Shown here: piece by piece, positions 61,130-64,000 of the stretch | Layout of the letters: each line of letters opens with the position of its first letter | How positions within the stretch are numbered: the stretch's first letter is position 1 | Source: Crassaminicella thermophila | Lineage (GTDB): Bacteria > Bacillota > Clostridia > Peptostreptococcales > Thermotaleaceae | Reading direction: 5' to 3' | Length of the DNA stretch: 64,000 bases | Assembly: GCF_008152325.1 (NCBI RefSeq) | Contig: NZ_CP042243.1 | Span: forward strand, 124,001-188,000 | Notes under the pieces: model-generated | Told to the model about the DNA's origin: nothing | Seen by the model: the letters and a program-made list of their open reading frames with translations, nothing else | Databases searched by the model: none | Program-made: the position numbers and the translations under genes

Positions 61130-62500
61130 TTAGCTTTCTAATGCTTTTATGAGTGCTTTTGCTTTGTGAAGGGTTTCTTCATATTCTAGCTCTGCATCTG
61201 AGTCCCAAACAATACCCCCACCTACTTGGAAGTAGGCTTTTTGATTTTTACACAAAATGGTGCGAATGACAATGTTTAAATCTGTATCTCCATTAAAGCC
61301 TATATAGCCGATAGAACCAGTATAGATGTTTCTTTGGGTTGGTTCTAGTTCATCAATTATTTCCATAGATCGTATTTTAGGAGCTCCAGTGATTGATCCG
61401 CCTGGGAAGGTTGCTTTGATGCAGTCTATTACATCGCAATCATCCTTCATTTTTCCTATAATTGTAGAAACCAGATGGTATACGGTTGCATATTCTTCTA
61501 AATGGAATAGTTCTGTAACTTCTACTGTACCAGTTTTTGAAACCTTGCCTAGATCGTTTCTTTCTAAGTCTACAATCATTAAAAGCTCTGCTTTATCCTT
61601 TTCACTTGAAAGTAGTTCTTCTCTATTTTTTATATCCTCTGTAGGTGTTTTTCCTCTAGGGCGAGTTCCTTTAATAGGTCTTGTTTCAATTATTCTATTT
61701 TTTATTTGAATAAATCTTTCTGGAGAACTGCTTACAATTTGTCCTTCTCCAAAATCAATATAGCTTGCAAAGGGTGCAGGATTTATTTCCCTAAGCTTTG
61801 CATAAAGCTCAAATGGTGTAATCTGAAGATCGCACTCAAATCGTTGAGTCATATTTGCTTGATAGATATCTCCTGCTTTTATATAGCTTTTTATTTTATT
61901 GATTGCTTTTATATAATCTTCTTTTTTAAAATTTGATTTTAAGTTTATAGGTTTATTGTTTTTTGGAATTTTAATATTTACACCTTTTTCTTCTCCAGCT
62001 TTAATAGTATTTATTATTTTTTGGATAGTTTCTTCTTCTGGAGATTTTATGCCTAAGGCGGAAGCAAATACTTCTTCTTTTTGGTGATCAATGATTATGA
62101 TACCGTCATAGAGGCCGATATAACAATCAGGTATATTTACATCATCTACTGCATGTCTAGGTAATTTTTCTATATGATGGCATAAATCATAGCCTAAGTA
62201 TCCAACAGCACCACCGATGAAAGGAAGGTCTGTTTTATAATCCATCTTGTAGGAAGATAATATTTCCCTTAATTTTTCTAAGGGATCTCCATTAAGAACT
62301 GTGGTTTTACCATTTTCACAAATATCTATTTTATTATTTTTGCTTTTGAATATTAAAAAAGGATTAGATCCTATAAAGGAATATTTTCCAAGTTTATTCG
62401 GGTCCATGCCGCTGTCTAAAAAGAAGCTATAAGGTTCATTTTTAAAAAGTGTATATAACTCAAAGCTATTTAGAGATGTATTTATCTTTTTAATCAACAT
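61130..62500 (-). CDS. pabB: Aminodeoxychorismate synthase component I
   Basis: This enzyme turns chorismate plus ammonia into aminodeoxychorismate. Of 456 residues, the C-terminal half has the chorismate-binding pattern: GDIYQANMTQRFE, ETRPIKGTRPRG, MIVDLERNDLGKV, TFPGGSITGAPKIRSMEIIDELE and GSIGYIGFNGD. The PIKGT residues favour PabB over TrpE, whose usual motif is PIAGT. ATG 62500 overlaps the end of pabA by 11 bases. Confidence 0.95.
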   Translation of the reverse strand: MLIKKINTSLNSFELYTLFKNEPYSFFLDSGMDPNKLGKYSFIGSNPFLIFKSKNNKIDICENGKTTVLNGDPLEKLREILSSYKMDYKTDLPFIGGAVGYLGYDLCHHIEKLPRHAVDDVNIPDCYIGLYDGIIIIDHQKEEVFASALGIKSPEEETIQKIINTIKAGEEKGVNIKIPKNNKPINLKSNFKKEDYIKAINKIKSYIKAGDIYQANMTQRFECDLQITPFELYAKLREINPAPFASYIDFGEGQIVSSSPERFIQIKNRIIETRPIKGTRPRGKTPTEDIKNREELLSSEKDKAELLMIVDLERNDLGKVSKTGTVEVTELFHLEEYATVYHLVSTIIGKMKDDCDVIDCIKATFPGGSITGAPKIRSMEIIDELEPTQRNIYTGSIGYIGFNGDTDLNIVIRTILCKNQKAYFQVGGGIVWDSDAELEYEETLHKAKALIKALES

Positions 62501-63089
62501 TTTTACACCTACTTGTCCATTTTTTTGCTTCAATTAAGAAGTTTTCTAAAATTTCCATTCCTTTTTCTGTTAATATTGCTTCTGGATGGAATTGAACCCC
62601 TTCTATTAGGTATTCTTTATGCTTAATGCCCATGATTTCTCCTTGAAAAGTTTTTGCTGTTATTTCAAAACAATCAGGTAAAGATTCTTTTTCTACGACA
62701 AGAGAGTGATACCTTGTTACTTTTAAAGGATTTGGAAGATCTTTAAAAACTCCTTTATTTTCATGTTTTATAGGATGTACTTTTCCATGAACTGGTTCTT
62801 TTGCTTTTATTATGTTTCCGCCAAATACTTGTCCAATGGTCTGATGTCCAAGGCATATTCCAAGAATAGGAATTTTTCCTTTAAAAGTGGTTACTACATC
62901 TTTGCAGATCCCTGCTTCATTAGGAGTACAAGGCCCAGGAGATAAAACAATCATATAAGGATTTAACTTTTCTATTTTTTCTAAAGTTATGCAGTCATTT
63001 CTATATACCAATACATCTTCACTTAAACATTCTAGATATTGTACTAGATTGTAAGTAAAGGAGTCATAATTATCGATCATTAAAATCAA
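62490..63089 (-). CDS. pabA: Aminodeoxychorismate synthase, glutaminase subunit
   Basis: This class I glutamine amidotransferase supplies ammonia to PabB. IDNYDSFTYNLVQYL, LSPGPCTPNEAGI, GICLGHQTIGQVFGG (nucleophile Cys), RYHSLVVE and EGVQFHPEAILTEKG (His-Glu) are intact. TTG 63089 lies 8 bases after AAGGAG; an in-frame GTG at 63098 overlaps that site. With no trp genes nearby, a folate role is favoured; dual use with TrpE cannot be excluded. Confidence 0.95.
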   Translation of the reverse strand: MILMIDNYDSFTYNLVQYLECLSEDVLVYRNDCITLEKIEKLNPYMIVLSPGPCTPNEAGICKDVVTTFKGKIPILGICLGHQTIGQVFGGNIIKAKEPVHGKVHPIKHENKGVFKDLPNPLKVTRYHSLVVEKESLPDCFEITAKTFQGEIMGIKHKEYLIEGVQFHPEAILTEKGMEILENFLIEAKKWTSRCKNVD

Positions 63090-63122
63090 AAAAAACACTC
63101 CTTCCTGTGCCAGATCGTTTAT

Positions 63123-63602
63123 TTAATAATCAATCTTAGGATTACCTCCATTTAAAAAGCGTTTACATTGATTTATTACAAGACACTCACTACAAGGACG
63201 AGAAATCTTATCGCTTTTATAAAGTATTTTGTCTAAAGGAGGATTTTGCTTGTTATATTTGCGGTGATTTCTTATGGCACTATATATAAGATCTTTTTCT
63301 TCTTTAATATACCCACTTTCTTTTAGTATTTCAGATGCAAGGTCTGCACTTGCACTAGCATGATCTATTCCTTGAAGATATTCTTTCCACCTGCCTATAT
63401 CATGAAGAAGGGCAGCTGCATAAATGACTTCTTTTTTTATAGAAAGATTTTCTTCTAATGCTAGTATATATGAAACTCTAGCAACATCAATTGCATGACG
63501 AAGATCATGGTGGCAGAATATACGATTTTTTTCTGCTTGTGCATTTCGGTTTAAGTAATCAATATACTTGGGATTATGAAGTATTTTATTTACTCTTTCC
63601 AT
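63123..63602 (-). CDS. HD-domain phosphohydrolase at the head of the folate operon
   Basis: This 159-residue HD protein has HHDLRHAIDVARV, AALLHDIGRWKEY and IRNHRKYN (metal ligands), then a C-terminal Cys cluster, CSECLVINQC, which may bind a metal. ATG 63602 has GGGAG 7 bases upstream. Its stop is about 34 bases before pabA on the same strand. Since this operon has no other candidate to remove phosphates from dihydroneopterin triphosphate, a role there is possible but unproven; HD proteins of this size act on many nucleotides. Confidence 0.82.
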   Translation of the reverse strand: MERVNKILHNPKYIDYLNRNAQAEKNRIFCHHDLRHAIDVARVSYILALEENLSIKKEVIYAAALLHDIGRWKEYLQGIDHASASADLASEILKESGYIKEEKDLIYSAIRNHRKYNKQNPPLDKILYKSDKISRPCSECLVINQCKRFLNGGNPKIDY

Positions 63603-63693
63603 CAAAATTCTCCCTTTATTTTATATAAAAATAAATATAAAGATAAACAATTCTATAATGAAATCCGAGATTTCCGTTGCTAAAAAAAACTTA

Positions 63694-63778
63694 GTTTGAA
63701 CGAATGTGAGTTTTGAAGGTTTAGTATTCTTTCATGTAATGAAGTTTAGTTTTTTCAAAAGTTATCTGGAATGAACGT
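63694..63778. repeat. Solo inverted copy of the repeat at 31.95 kb
   Basis: This 85-bp segment is about 90% identical to the reverse complement of 31964-32049 (for example GTTTGAACGAA, GAGTTTTGAAGGTTTAGTAT and CATGTAATGAAGTTTAGTTT). The other arm is absent here. The surrounding region, 63606-64000, has no gene I can support; it is AT-rich, and the final 60 bases may lead into a feature beyond the window. Confidence 0.82.
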
Positions 63779-64000
63779 TTTTTTATTTTTCTTCTTAAAA
63801 TTGTTTATCTATATTAAAATTATAAATACTTATCGTCTTTTTTTCGTCAACGATTTATTTATTTTATTATATAGGCTGCATGTGATTCTATCAACATAGG
63901 AAATACTGTATAAGGAAAGAGAGATTGATAAAAAATATGAGAAAAGAATTTGATTTATTTGAATAATTTAAGAGGTGTTAGGTCGGAATGTAAGAATTTT

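Noticed and set aside
61326-61709. 127-residue frame opposite pabB
   Set aside because: It lies opposite the chorismate-binding core and has no recognisable domain.

Overview
The window is AT-rich DNA from a low-GC, Gram-positive, anaerobic Clostridia-like bacterium. The clues are AAGGAGG-type ribosome binding sites with many TTG/GTG starts, a tyrosine T-box leader, TPP riboswitches, a UGA-encoded selenocysteine, a Tneap-type I-B CRISPR system, and several c-di-GMP and chemotaxis sensors. The species cannot be fixed from the sequence alone. No rRNA or tRNA gene was seen.

Layout. Bases 1-10.5 kb (+) hold the end of a sensor kinase, a small kinase-like (APH) protein next to a giant 1627-residue multidomain protein, a YhaM-type exonuclease split by a frameshift at a slippery A7-C site, a diguanylate cyclase, and panD behind a structured leader. 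At 10.5-11.2 kb (-) lies a peroxiredoxin whose peroxidatic residue is an in-frame UGA (selenocysteine); the protein has no cysteine. From 11.3 to 17.2 kb is a complete ribose operon (rbsR-K-D-A-C-B) with a consensus promoter and a nested palindromic operator. From 17.2 to 22.4 kb is a thiamine operon (thiS-F-G-H-C-E) under two tandem TPP riboswitches, each followed by its own terminator. From 22.5 to 27.4 kb are a PAS sensor kinase, an FMN-dependent alpha-hydroxyacid oxidoreductase and a GGDEF-EAL protein. Then come a ClC channel (-), a solute symporter plus aldehyde dehydrogenase pair, a MITE-like inverted repeat, a methyltransferase, tyrS with its T-box leader (-), and a Ca2+/cation exchanger-like protein (-).

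From 36.3 to 43.6 kb is a Ter (TerD) stress cluster. It has three TerD proteins and an AIM24-like protein, followed by a predicted biosynthetic module: a CitE-like lyase, a fused PRTase-TRSP-PRTase(StiP)-PELOTA protein and a HAD phosphatase. After a chemotaxis receptor, 46.0-56.6 kb carries a full type I-B CRISPR-Cas locus (WYL regulator, cas6-8b1-7-5-3-4-1-2, and 18 repeats). Its cas1 is split by a frameshift. A DUF2284 protein follows. From 57.2 to 63.6 kb (-) is a folate/p-aminobenzoate operon (HD protein-pabA-pabB-pabC-folE-folP-folB-folK-aroF). A solo copy of the repeat found at 31.95 kb lies near the right edge.

The strongest candidates for undescribed biology are the giant HD/HEAT/nucleotidyltransferase/GNAT/PRTase-like protein with its APH neighbour, the fused Ter-linked PRTase-PELOTA enzyme, and the cysteine-free selenoperoxiredoxin. 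Starts were chosen from ribosome binding site spacing, and functions were assigned from motifs recognised by eye.
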